A DNA stretch of 64,000 bases. It comes from Nereocystis luetkeana (Eukaryota > Sar > Phaeophyceae > Laminariales > Laminariaceae). This document shows, one piece after another, positions 24,167 to 35,445 of the stretch. The DNA is taken from positions 8,031,601 to 8,095,600 of the forward strand of contig JARUPZ010000009.1 in the NCBI GenBank assembly GCA_031213475.1, in the 5' to 3' direction. A program made the position numbers and the translations under genes. Positions within the stretch are counted from its first letter, which is position 1; every line of letters begins with the position of its first letter. Below the pieces are notes generated by a model that was given only the letters and a program-made list of their open reading frames with translations, had not been told where the DNA came from and searched no databases.

Positions 24167-24934
24167 CGCATTTATGCAGGCATGCCCACCATAATATGGG
24201 GAACGCTTGTTGGTTGGTCGAAACAAAAAACATTCCTGACTGAAGGGGAAAAATGTCGTGGAAGGTAGTTAGCTTGTGTCTGTATGGTACCTAAGCCATG
24301 GGGTTGTCGATCGGTTTTCTTTTTCTCCCATCCCTTTTAGGACCGCGGTCCCGCTTTGGGCACAACCAACTTACAATCTGTATAATTCATCTCCAAAACG
24401 GGAATGCAGCCCGTGTGGGACAAAGTCAGGTGTTGAGTGAGCAGTCTCCGAAGCAATAGGTGTACTCTAATCGTAGCGAGCATATATGTCGCAGCGGGGG
24501 GCGGGAGGGTACTCATTATCAAACATGGCCGTAGTCGTATGACCGTGGACTCTCGCATCCCTACACCGCCGGGACGAAGCACGTCGGATCTTCACGGACC
24601 AGGCAGGCATTACTTGCACCAAGCTCAAAGCGTCGAGAGGTGTTGAGCAAGTCGCGTTGAGGGTGTGCTCCAACTTAAGAACCGCTGTGGGGGATTTTCT
24701 CGCGTATGGATAACATACTAAAATTAGTTAAAAAACTTTCTGGTTCGGCCACTTCCGGAGACGACAACGAGTTTACTATGTAACTGCTTTTAGGATGGTT
24801 TGCCATATATATACACGCTACGTAATTCGATCACCCCCCTCTTGCGGAGTAAAAGTTTTATTCGCACAAGAACGACCTGTATATACCGCCAGCTGTAGGC
24901 ACCGTTAAAAATACAAATAAACGGTACCCTAATA

Positions 24935-25033
24935 CGGGGGACCATAGTTAATAGGACCACATATTGTTAGTAAAAATAGTTAAACATATAGGTTTTCGTC
25001 TGTACCATAGGTCCTATTAACTATGCCCCCCCG
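24935..25033. mobile_element. 99-bp MITE (duplicate of copy a)
   Basis: Duplicate of 11210-11308 within the second 13.7-kb copy, with one or two base changes (ACCACATATTG for ACCAAATATTG). Confidence 0.88.
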
Positions 25034-26353
25034 TAATAGTTGTCTAGCTCACGCAGCGAGAGGCGTGGCTTACAGCGTCGTCTCCTACCGATGACAGCCC
25101 AACCTATATTTTCACCAGATATTTAATGTAAAGGGGGGGGGGGGTGTACACCATATCATGCATGGCTGCAGTTGCATAACCACAGGCGCAAGGGGAGGGG
25201 CTGAAAATGATTTTGGGAGGGAGGGAGGGGGGGGGGGGGGGGGGTACTCATTTGTTGCTTTCCTTGGTCATTTTACCATTGACCACGCATCCGTTTCGCG
25301 ACGGAGCACCGTTCATACTCCTAGTAGAGACACCTCCAACAATTGAGCGCTCATTACGTTGTTTCCATATTTTACATAGACACTGTTTGCTAATTTTATC
25401 CCTTTCCTTTTTGGCCACCTGTGGCCACCATCTATCTCCTAGGATAGGGATGGTTTTCTCGCTGCTATCTAGTGTGTCAAACTCCTCCATGTCACATTCG
25501 TCTGTTTCCTTCATCTCCTCTGCTAACACATCCCGTTCCTCCTTGTATATTTCACATTTTCCTACTATGTGAGTTCTACTCTCTATTGTTTTGCCACACG
25601 GGCACATCTGTGCATCTATTTCTTCCTCCTCCCAGCTACTGGTATACCGCTTTCTCCTTTCTGGCAGGTCCAGGTCACCTACACGAAAGCTCAGTTTCAA
25701 CGTATTCGCGAAGTCCTTCGTGGCGTGAAGATATACATCCATTTCTACTCCTTCCCTCCATCCACCGTAAATCTCTGGGTGTTTTCCGGTTCCACCTTGT
25801 TTCGTAGCGCTAGCCTTTTTCATTATTTCTATCATTTCTTCTACTTCTGCCATGTACTTCCCAAACTCCCCCGCGGACATCACATAGTCTTGGTTCCCCC
25901 CTATGTCCTTCCATACTTTCTCAACTACGCTATCCCACCTTATTACAGCTCTATCAACTATGGCCGGCAACCTCTCTTTTGGCATGTTCCATACTTTATA
26001 TTGCTAGTTCAACTTTCTCGTATCCCTGTTTGTCTTGAGTGGGTGCATTACCAGTTCTGCTCTTGATGCTGTACTACTGTAGTCGTACTTGAGCATCTTA
26101 GATTTTTTTCAGCTGCTGTCATCCGTACTGTTTCCAACTGTTTTACGAGTTTGGCATTCTCTTCTCATACTTCTCCTGCATTTTCTATCTTAGGTACTGC
26201 TACATTCATCAGGATACATCTCCTAATCCTGGTGTCAAGGTGCCAGTCTGTTAGGATCGCATCCATCTTGCCTATGTGTGCTTTACCCTTTCCGATTACT
26301 TTTGCTATAAGGGTATCCCAGAAGCAGTAATTTAAGATCTCTACGCCAAGGTA

Positions 26354-26699
26354 CGTACTTTTATATATATATATATATTTATAATCACTTTCACTTTCCA
26401 GCCTAACTCGTGGGAAGTTCTACCCTCGACGACTTTCTGGACAAGCCGTGGTCACAGCTGTCTACCCTTCTCCCCCCCGGTACGTGCCTTTTTGTTTCCC
26501 GCGCATAGGGTTCGGCATTCCCACTGCTCGTCGATTTTCATCGAATGTAGCTAGCTCACGCTCTCGCGCTTTCAGCTAGTCAATTTAATTCATGAAAGAA
26601 AAAGTCCTTACGAACATGCACTCGGTGGAACTTGAACCCGCGAAAATGATCTTGATAGACACGCGGACCACCTACTACCAAGCCACCGGGGACGCCGGG
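26354..26699 (-). mobile_element. tRNA-derived SINE inserted in the LINE (copy 2)
   Basis: Duplicate of 12627-12972, with the tRNA-like head at about 26622-26689. The same position within the LINE shows that the SINE arrived before the 13.7-kb duplication. Confidence 0.72.
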
Positions 26700-27481
26700 T
26701 GTATACATGTCTACGATCGGCAACTCATCTCCTCCTCACTTGCAAATAAAAATTATCGGGTTCACCTTACTTCGTTACAAACAACTGCTGCGCATTTCTC
26801 GACGTTGGCCGTCACCCTTCTTTTCCTAGTGTATTGTAGCGCCTTCTCTATATGTTTGTGCAATCCTTCGGGTGTTTTTGATATCCCCACGAAGTAATCC
26901 CCAAACATGAATCCTTCACCGTGTCTTCCCTTACCGTGACTCCCTGCCTTGCTTCTTCGACTGCTACTATCAGGTCGTTAATATATATATCTTGAATTGG
27001 TTGGGTGCCATCGTGCATCCTTGTGCAACTCCTTGCAAAAAATCAATTTACTTCGATATTGCCCCGTCCAGCGTCACAGCACTTTTAGCACATTCCGTCA
27101 TGTTTTTCATACTAAGTTCTCCACATATTTCCTCTGATTCCTATTTATTTCCCATAGTTGCTTCCACAATCCATTTCTCCATACTGTGATGTAGGCCTTC
27201 AGTGCATCTTGAAAGAAACAGTACATTGGTTGTCCCGCGTCTTTCCTACCTTGGACTATCTTACCTAAGGCATACACATGGTCTACACAGCTACGGTTTG
27301 GCCTAAACCCTGCCTGCCCTTCGCTTATTTTGTCTTCCTTCTCCATCGTTCCCATTCTATCGTTTTAAATCTTACAAAAATGTTTTTCCTACTCAGTAAC
27401 TGTGCTCAGTGGTAGCGTAATCCCTCTAGATTTTCCATGGTCAGCCTTAGCTCCGTTCTTTAATATGTATGTGTACTATTA

Positions 27482-27580
27482 CGGGGGGCCATAGGTAATA
27501 GGACCAAATATTGTTAGTAAAAATGGTTAAATATATAGGTTTTTATGTATACCATAGGTCCTGTTAACTATGGTCCCCCG
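27482..27580. mobile_element. 99-bp MITE in the LINE (duplicate of copy b)
   Basis: Duplicate of 13751-13849 within the second LINE copy; TA flanks are kept. Confidence 0.88.
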
Positions 27581-29950
27581 TAATCCTACTCCTTCTCTCC
27601 ACCTCCTATTAATAGGTGCGTAATCGGTTGCCTTACCCAGTTATACAGCACAACCAGCATGGTAAGCATTCCTTCTCCTCCGTACTTCTTAAATTCATTC
27701 ACTATTTGGTCTGCCCCGGCCGTTTTTCTATGCTTAAGTTTAGCTACACATTTATTTTCCTCTTCCCTTATTAACTCTCTCTGTAACCCTTCCGAACCAC
27801 TGTCGTCTTCCCCTTCTTCTGGTGCATCTACGTTCGCCTCTGCCCACCCGTTGATTTTCTTCTCGAATTCTGCATAAAAAAAAATGCTTGGTTGACCGTG
27901 GGTGGTCCTAGCGTACGGTAATGCTCTACTAGTACTTCCCTTTCGCCCCTCGAACTACTCACCCTTTTACCGGTTTGTCCCATGTCTGCCTCGCCTGCTT
28001 GGTTGCGCAGTATCCTTTTTATCCCCACCCACATCTGCTTCATCCCCCTTTCAAAGCTTTCTTTTTTTTTACTGCGTCAACCCATATCCCTTTCTTCTTA
28101 TCTACCATCCTTTTTACTTTATTTCTACTAGATATATAAGATCTTCCTCTCATCCTGTCGTAGTTTTACTCGATGTATACCTTTCGTGTGCCGTTCTCCT
28201 TACTTTTATAGCCTCGTTCACTTCTTCATCCCACCATTTCACCGCTCTGTTGCATACCCTCAACTTTTCCCCTACTACGTTACTTGCTGTGGTCTTGACC
28301 GACTCCTCCAATCCTTCTTTTATTCTAGCTCCTGCATCATCCCTCTCAATTTTACTCCTTGTTGTACCTATTATTTCCCAAAGCTCGGAAAATTGCTCTG
28401 CAGTTTTGGCCATCTCTCTCTTGGAACTCTTCCCGTATGTCTTTTACTTATAATTTACCTATCTATTCTACATATGTTTAATTTCCTACCTCGTATTTGG
28501 TATTCCTTGTCTATCGACTGTCTGTCCATATTTGACAGTGATCCGTAGTTCCTACGTCCTTGGCGCATACATGTGTAGTTCTGTTTCTTTCCCACTTCCA
28601 TTTTTTTCCCATTTTCTGCTACTTTGAAGTCAACGATGGAGCTTTCTTCCTTCTGTTTGCACTGTCTAGTCCAATCGGGTTCTGCCTTTTTTTCTCTGCC
28701 GTCCAACGTCTTCATCTCGTTGTGTTCGAGGAACTTCAACATCTTTTCCACATTCCTAATTTTTGTTACTTCGATATATTGTCCAATGTTTTCGTTCAGT
28801 TTGCTTGCCTCCCCAATTCTTGAATTATAATTTCCCACTAGTACTACTTCTCCTGGCGTCTTATACCCATGTTCATCTATCTACTGCTACTTGTCCAAAC
28901 TTCATCTGTATATCTTTTATCGTCTATTTCGACTCTGGGAGCATATAGATGTTTCCCAACGAGTAATATTTCGCTCCCCGCTCCCCTGGTATCTTCATCC
29001 ATATGCTTTCGTCTTTACTATGTCACACATGTATTTTTTTACTAGGTACCCCCCGCCCCCCGCCCCCCCGCCCCCCTAATATTGATATTCTGCCCCTTGC
29101 TCTTCTTCCCTATCCATGCGTACTCTCCAACTTTGCATCCTATTCCCCCCCCCTCTCTCTCTCACGACTGTTGAATCCCCACCATGTCCAGGTCGTGTGT
29201 ACTTACTTGTACGACAATTTCGATCATTTTGCGTTCTTCCGTGGCGAACCCACAAGCGTTCAATGATCCTATCCTCAGCCTCTTTATCGTTTCACTATCC
29301 GCTTTAGTGATACCTGTTGTTCCTTCTCCGTTGTCGCTACGAGTGTTTAGATCATCATTCCTTTGCGCTTCCTTTCCGTTTGAGTTTGTGTTTTTGTCTG
29401 CCCGTTTTACGCCCGTATGTTTATCCCCCATTCCCTTCAAGCCACTTGCTATTTCCTGCCTCCCCTTACCTTCGTTCACCCTAGGACTACGTCTTCGTTA
29501 TTGCATTAGCTGTACGTACTATCCATTCTACTCTTTCAACCCATGCCGACCCTTTTCTTGTCTTTATCCTCTGCCACTCCGTGCTCGCTTTCGGCTTTGG
29601 GTTGACTCGAAAGTGTTCTCCAACTCGTTCTGCGTTTCATTTGGCAAATCAGTCCAGTCCTACTTCGTCGCACTCCCTCTTTAATTCAATCCTCGTCATG
29701 TCGCTAGGAACTCCGAATATCGGCATTAGTAGCACTTTACCCTGCCTCACCGTACCACCCACCCTGCCTCACCGTATTTCTCCTAATTTGTTCCGAGAAT
29801 ATCTCCAGCTTGTTTGTTTTCATATTGGTAGTGGGAAACGTTGATGTTACTGGGACTTCCCAATCCTGGAACTCGTTTGGGGTCTGGTGTCTTTCAGTTT
29901 TTTTGCCGGCGCACCACAAACAATAGTGTCTCCAACACGGGCTCGTAGCC

Positions 29951-30924
29951 TGGAGCCAAGTTCCGCACCCTCAACACAAGTACCCCACGTTTGTTGTGTC
30001 AGATGTTCGGCATGGTAACCATCCTGGCGTTCCACGACCGTGTCTTCTATCTTCTTGCCCCGCTGCTGTACTTGTTACGTTCCTCCAGAGAGGTAATTTC
30101 CACCATGCAAGGTTAAAGGCCCTGGTATAGTTGTGTATCACATATTCTTAATCCCACCCTCGATAGGGAGGTGAACTGTTGAGAATAGACTGTGCTGCAA
30201 TAGAAAGGCGTTGGATACACCAACACTATTGTCAAGAGGCAACACGTTCCATGCGATTGTCGAGGTTCCAGCTGCAGCACGGCACACAGTACCGTACTCG
30301 AATCCTACGCGCGCGCTCTGACCCATGTGGGTACAAGGCACACAGCTTTATATTAGGATATGTATATGTCAACGTTTGTTCAGTGTTCTTGACGTATCCA
30401 CAAGTAAGTTGTTTGGAGGTGATGGGAAATCGGTGCTCAGCTGCTACGATCAGTCATTACGATGTGATCGGGACACTGTTGACGCCATCACGACGAACGT
30501 TTCCACGTCAATACTGAAGGGGGTTCGTCCGCATACACTGTTAGGATCTCCGGAAATCGTTTTTTTGCTGGAAAGGAGGGTTCGTGGTTTAGAGAAAACC
30601 AGGAATGCTTTCTCCGTGGATCTGGTTCAGCGTGGAAATATCGAGTAGAGAGCTCCAATGTTCGTGGGGAAGACGTCACGTTAAGACCGGCAAACCCACG
30701 CAACCAGGCGTGAGCAAGTGAAGAGTTTCCGTTGAGAAACTATACAGCCATGATGAGGTATACTATACGCCGAACCTGGTGGCTACGCCTCTGTATGTGA
30801 GGTGCTGAACTTGGTCCGTGAAGTGCGGAGATGAGCATTTCTGACTCCGGTCCGTGTTCACGGACCCATCGGCTGTATATATCTGCATCGCGGGACCATT
30901 GGCTTGGCTGCACTCATCCGCCCT
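29951..30924. other. No gene recognised between LINE and MULE remnant
   Basis: Frames are short and unrecognised. There is no repeat structure beyond short words. It may be diverged element DNA or intergenic sequence. Confidence 0.4.
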
Positions 30925-31610
30925 TTAATTACGATATGTCATGAGGTGTAGGCGCACATGCCACAACGATGCCATGCCCAGGGTCTTTGGCAAAAAGAAG
31001 CCACGGACCAACCTTCGGCCCAAGAGGTTGTAGCGCGTTTTCGCTGTCGAGGAAACCCTAAAAACGTTGTTAAAACAGCAGTATATCAGGAAGAAATGTA
31101 ATAGGGGAGGTGACTCACCTTGCCGAACGTAGCAAACGCAGAGGTTTAAAGCGTCGGTACAGGCCCAGGATTTTTTCATGCATCGACCCTGCGCAATTCT
31201 CCTCAAGATCATTAATCATATTCCACGAGCAATGTAGGTGCGCTCCTTAAGGCAGAACGCCCACGATAGCGCTTGTGTTTTCACGGCGCCGGTGTCGGTT
31301 ATTGTCATCTGTGAGAGCGGGGATTCATTGCCAGAGATACAGCCATCATTGCAGCGCGTGTAATTCTATACATCACTCTCTAGTTTCGCGAATTCGAAAC
31401 CGTCGTGGGTGAACAAAGGTATCACCCTGGTTTTCGGGCTTTTGCCAACAACGACGAACTGATCTTCGGACGACATCCCCTGATCTTGATAAAAACTTAG
31501 ATTGCGATATTGGAAGGAAGTTGTCTGCTCGTTCGAGAGAAATCTTACGCGCAGACAACTGTTTTGTGCTCGGAATCAACAACCACAAACAAGCACAGGT
31601 TAGAGTCATA
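30925..31610 (-). pseudogene. Decayed MULE/FAR1-type transposase fragment with a small intron
   Basis: Going down the - strand: CLFVVVDSEHKTVVCA (31548-31610), then in a shifted frame FLSNEQTTSFQY (to about 31505), then AAMMAVSLAMNPRSHR (about 31290-31345), then LHCSWNMINDLEENCAG (about 31170-31225). This order (catalytic-core strand, SNE-T-SF, AAM..A....SH, LHC-W-NxxxN) is that of MULE-type transposases. Stops and at least two frame changes separate the pieces. The last piece ends at AAG|GTGAGT (31117-31121), and a 61-nt candidate intron runs to TTTTTAG (31058). The final exon closes at 30925 in one frame, though another frame is also plausible. No inverted repeats or target duplication were found. 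Likely a dead DNA transposon, less likely a decayed host gene derived from one. Confidence 0.55.
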
Positions 31611-31743
31611 CCTGCCGCACGGAAGGAAGTAAACAGTGTGCAAACATCTTGTTTTTTCCGGACTGGTTGATGTGCGTGAAGCGATATTTGAATACACTAC
31701 GATTGAAGTGCATGCTAACGCTACATTGAATAATATTACCTAT

Positions 31744-31893
31744 TCGCCAGGCACGTGTTTTCCTGGATGGTAACTGCACCAAACAGTCTGGCCATAACGG
31801 TTTGGTTCTGGGTAGACCAATTTACCGACCGGAGTCGATGGTAAGAGTCCAGGTCCCATTCCGAGGCGTTCTACGATAGAGGTTCGCCCTGAA
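31744..31893 (-). pseudogene. Coding-like stretch upstream of the MULE remnant
   Basis: One - strand frame reads LGMGPGLLPSTPVGKLVYPE and then VWCSYHPGKHVPGE before a stop followed by GTAATA. It has protein-like composition and could be an N-terminal part of the transposase below it or an unrelated exon. No family is recognised. Confidence 0.25.
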
Positions 31894-32164
31894 TTTTCTG
31901 GGGCTCGTCACTTGAGGAGCTCCATACCTCACCGGAAAACTGACTTCAGCAAAAAATATCGAATTTCATTACGATGAATAACTCAATGACCCAATTAATT
32001 TCGAATTATGCAAACACGTCATTTTTCGAAACAAGAATGACATTCCGACGAGCTTGAGTCATGAGACCCGCCATGCAGAAACGGTTTACCGTAAACTTTA
32101 TTCCTCTATCGTAGAACGGGTCTTCCGCCTCGCAGGAAAGTGCAGTGGTCCATGTACCACCTAT

Positions 32165-32308
32165 CTAGTACCTTCTCGGGGTCTTCTCAGGGTTTTCGAG
32201 GAGCGTAGACGTTGGTGAGTCCGGATCATACATGACCTTGAGTATGTTGCAGAGCTCGTGCAGCAGCGTCTCCGTCAAAGCGTGAGCGATAACGCCACTG
32301 CTATGAAC
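32165..32308 (-). CDS. Exon-like segment, duplicated copy 1
   Basis: After the acceptor TTTTTTCAACAG, 47 codons run to a TAG, including HALTETLLHELCNILKVMYD and PDSPTSTLLENPEKTPRR. A GTACTAG lies two codons before the stop and could be a splice donor instead. The family is not recognised. Copy 1 has His at codon 2 and Val before MYD, where copy 2 has Leu and Ala. It may be an alternative last exon, one of two mutually exclusive exons, or a relic. Confidence 0.4.
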   Translation of the reverse strand, partial: VHSSGVIAHALTETLLHELCNILKVMYDPDSPTSTLLENPEKTPRRY

Positions 32309-32577
32309 CTGTTGAAAAAACTAAAAACGACGCGATGTAATGCTTGCCATTGCCTTGTCTCCCACAACACACGAAAAATTCTGCTTTGGAAAGCAAGGGC
32401 AGTCCACCTGGATGCGTGACACCAACATATTCGTACTCTAAGATGCTGAATGACATTCCGATGAGCTTGAGGCATGAGACCCGCCATGCAGAAACAGTTT
32501 ACCGTAAACTTTATTCCTCTATCGTAGAACGGGTCTTCCGCCTCGCAGGAAAGTGCAGTGGTCCATGTACCACCTAT

Positions 32578-32721
32578 CTAGTACCTTCTCGGGGTCTTCT
32601 CAGGGTTTTCGAGGAGCGTAGACGTTGGTGAGTCCGGATCATACATGGCCTTGAGTATGTTGCAGAGCTCGTGCAGCAGCGTCTCCGTCAAAGCGTGAGC
32701 GATAACGCCACTGCTAAGAAC
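32578..32721 (-). CDS. Exon-like segment, duplicated copy 2
   Basis: This is the tandem duplicate of 32165-32308 with the same acceptor and stop. It follows the exon at 32949-33127 across a 227-nt candidate intron (GTGTGT...CAACAG) in matching phase: the upstream exon ends ...RVKQ and this one starts VLSSG. Using the inner GTACTA as donor would give a 137-nt exon, not a multiple of three, so including both copies would shift the frame. Confidence 0.42.
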   Translation of the reverse strand, partial: VLSSGVIAHALTETLLHELCNILKAMYDPDSPTSTLLENPEKTPRRY

Positions 32722-32948
32722 CTGTTGAAAAAACTAAAAACGACGCGATGTAAGCCATTGCCTTGTCTCCCACAACACACGAAAAATTCCGCTTTGGAAA
32801 GCAAGGGCAGTCCACCTGGATGCGTGACACCAACATAATATAATATTCGTACTATAAGATGCCGTCAACACTCAGAGACTATCCGCAACAATTTCGAACA
32901 CCTTTGAAGACCTAACGCAATACACCGGCCAGCTTTGGAAACACACAC

Positions 32949-33127
32949 CTGCTTTACTCTATCGGGCGTCAGGTACGGGGGCTGAATATTCCGAAGTAGG
33001 TAGTCCATCCACCGAGCCACTGGCGACTGAGGATGAAGGTTTGAAGGCAGACGGGCCTCCCCGGCCTCTGCCGACGATACTCCACAGAGTGCCGACGCCA
33101 TTATTATCAAGTCCTGCTTGGCTATAC
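32949..33127 (-). CDS. Exon-like segment of an unidentified - strand gene
   Basis: Bounded by a pyrimidine-rich acceptor (TTTCTTGCTTGTCACAG) and a donor CAG|GTGTGT. The open frame includes AKQDLIIMASALCGV, SPVARWMDYLLRN and PPYLTPDRVKQ, which looks like ordinary globular protein. The family is not recognised. A further upstream exon may lie at 33128-33316 (frame ending ISCLSQ before GTATAG). The LTR element begins only 120 bp beyond, so the 5' part of the gene may be displaced by that insertion. Confidence 0.4.
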
Positions 33128-33438
33128 CTGTGACAAGCAAGAAATCCCGACGGCCGCAGCGTTGCTGATATCAAAGTATCTCGCTTCAGGCACGTCGACG
33201 GAGCAGGACTCAGGGCACGCTCGGCAAACTCTCGACAGCAGCAAACAAACGAGAGTGGCGGTGGCGTCCGTTTGCCCCTGTACTGGCCAATCGGCGGATT
33301 GTCGTGCTGTCATCAACCGGCTGCCAGGAGCAATATTACCTCGCCATCATCTGCCAGCCCGGCCCCAACTACGAGCCTGCGGTAAATATGTTTTTTTGGA
33401 GGCTATTTTCTTTAAGATATGAAAGGAATTGGCCGTAG

Positions 33439-35445
33439 TGTTAAGATCATGGACAGCGGGACACTCTGTATCCCTGGGCAGGTCTGCCTATTAAGCCGGT
33501 ACTCATTGGTACTCACGTTGATGTTCGCTTAGAGATAGAAGAGCCACTTCACTCCTTTCGTGCACGACAGAGACTGGGACCACGCTTGTGCCTCTCTGGA
33601 AACCCTCGGGTTTTGCACCTAAGAGACGCCTTCCAAGTACTACAAATACGTTCCCAGCGCCAGAACCCAGGTATAGGCTTAATCTTCTAAGACGAGCGAA
33701 GCGAGCCGTAAGTCGGACTGGGAATTCGAGCGCAGCGAGGTATTAAGACGGCCGCAGGGCGAAAATTTTTCGACTAAGTCGCGCGAATTTCAATCGTCTT
33801 AATCCATATTTTGCGTCTCAGCGCGTCTTGGACTCGTCTTAGCGCGTCTAAGCGCATCTTAAACTCGTCTTAGCGCGCCTTAGACACGTCTAGGCACGTC
33901 TTAGGTTCGTCTATAGGCACGTCTAAGCTCTTGGCAGTACTAAAGCAAGAATTATGTCGAAAACTAACAGTTAGCTACTTCAACGAGGCACGGGTACAGC
34001 AACATACAGCAACCACACAACAACGTAGAGCGCCAGTAAATACGGCAATAATCCAAGTATCAAGCTACCGGTACCTGACAAGTGCGATTATTACGTGTAA
34101 TGATGGACGAACAGCATTATCACGTACCTGGTACTCCTACGTGGTAGTTCCTTGTTTGTTGGCATTTGACGTCACGCACAGCAGTACATAATTGATACCA
34201 GGTAGTACCTGGTATATTTGAATATCTATAGGAGGTATGTGTGTCTTTGTACATTAATTCGTACATACGTGCCCATATATTATTCGAAGTGAAAGCTCCG
34301 AAATCGCATTGCTAATAGAAGGCACCAGGTACCTGGTTATATTGCGTCGTTTGTTTTCCACGAGGACGAATATCATACCGTCAGCAGCCAGCCGTGGATA
34401 CCAACATACTCAGATATATTTTTTCACGTATTAATAGTGTTAATACGAAGTAGTATTATTAATATTAATAATAGCAGCCTACCAAGCCACCAACGGAAAA
34501 CAGAAAGTCTCAAGAGATAACTGCAGTATTTAGTATTTATTTGTCCTAAACGATTTTCGTTCAAAGAACGACACGTTGCTACCGATTGTAGTGATGCATC
34601 CGCGGTGTGAGCATACCAACGGTTTTTGCGCAAATTGTAACAATAGTAACTGCCCTGCCCACGGAACACAGAAAGAGAGCAGTTGTTGTCCTATCTATGT
34701 TGGGCGTCCCTAATAAGGCATTACAATATGTCACCTACCGGTATATAGTATTATACCGATGTACCACGGTTAACGTAGCAACAAAAATAGCAAAAAAGAA
34801 CGAGAAAACGAACAGCAGTATAGACTATTAATAGTCGCCCTAAAGCATGCAACTTTTGTTTTGCAACATATATTACGACGTTGAGAACCAACACAACTTG
34901 AAACAAAACAGACGTAGCAGTAATCCTAAGGTAGTAGTATGTCGAAGAAATTGGAGTGGACCTTCACCATCACACCCATCTGCCAAGTGGCGAGAGAGGA
35001 GGGATATCGTGTTTTATTTTTCGTTATTTTAAAGATAATAATGCCATCCTCGAAAATACGGAGAACCGGGTTCGATGTCCCCGGTGACAGGAAAAAGCGC
35101 ACGGAGGCCCGAGAAAAGAAGGTTCGAAAGAAGCACGTTGGAGTAGTCGATTCGTTTGTCGTCCCCGCTTTGTTTCCACCCATTTCCACAGCTCGCTGTG
35201 GTCGTGTCGACCCCCTAAGACGCCTCGACCGGCGCCTGGTGCATTCTAAGACGAATCTAAGACGTGCTAAAACGAATCTAAACGTGCCAAGACGAATCTA
35301 AGACGTGCCAAGACGTGATATAGCGAGTAAGACGGGCCTCTCTCTGAGAAAGGGATTAAGACGTATTTTAAGACACGTCTTAGAGGATTGGGCCTACCCA
35401 GGTGATTACCGGGCTTTGAACCTCATACCAAGCAGTATCCTAACA
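33439..35445 (-). repeat. 3' LTR of the Ty3/Gypsy-type element, split by an insertion
   Basis: LTR halves 33439-33673 and 35397-35445 surround the inverted-repeat element 33674-35396. Element-strand ends are TGTTAGG and ...CTTAACA. A short purine-rich AGAGTGGG lies just outside its inner edge (about 35452), where a polypurine tract is expected. Confidence 0.82.
33674..35396. mobile_element. Non-autonomous inverted-repeat (foldback, hAT-like) element inside the LTR
   Basis: The left end reads TAGGCTTAATCTTCTAAGACG, and the right end read backwards gives TAGGCCCAATCCTCTAAGACG (18 of 21 match). The target CCCAGGTA is duplicated (33666-33673 and 35397-35404, last base changed), and the intact site is visible in the other LTR at 46970-46977. 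Eight-base target duplications and TAGG-type tips suit hAT elements. Both arms (about 33690-33920 and 35217-35396) consist of diverged ~11-14-bp words such as CGTCTTAG/CTAAGACG facing each other. The core has no recognisable transposase. Confidence 0.82.

Larger units (their letters stand above)
15996..29693. repeat. 13.7-kb tandem segmental duplication, copy 2
   Basis: This is the second copy of the 2291-15995 block in the same orientation, ending at 'caatcct' 29693. DNA to its right (29694 on) continues the LINE reading frame in - orientation, so this copy keeps the original right edge. Copy 1's LINE is cut at 15995. Small indels between copies include a 'tata' microsatellite difference near 16010 and a shorter stretch near 28475. 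Confidence 0.96.
25248..29950 (-). mobile_element. Dead LINE, copy 2, longer 5' side
   Basis: Duplicate of 11521-15995: C-terminal knuckle domain 25248-25985, RT 26700-27355, endonuclease pieces 28455-28838 and 29162-29479. Unlike copy 1, coding-like sequence continues past the block edge (29693) on the - strand with words such as MPIFGVPSDMTRIELKRECD and PNEFQDWEVPVTSTFPTTN, probably an ORF1-like part. The upper limit near 29950 is approximate. The same catalytic losses are present, so the LINE was already dead before duplication. Confidence 0.82.
32037..32862. repeat. 413-bp tandem duplication containing an exon-like segment
   Basis: Units 32037-32449 and 32450-32862 are about 98% alike by eye. 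Differences include a 5-nt loss near 32752 and a short 'ataat' expansion near 32840. Each carries one complete - strand exon-like segment with its acceptor. It is a recent local event independent of the 13.7-kb duplication. Confidence 0.9.
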
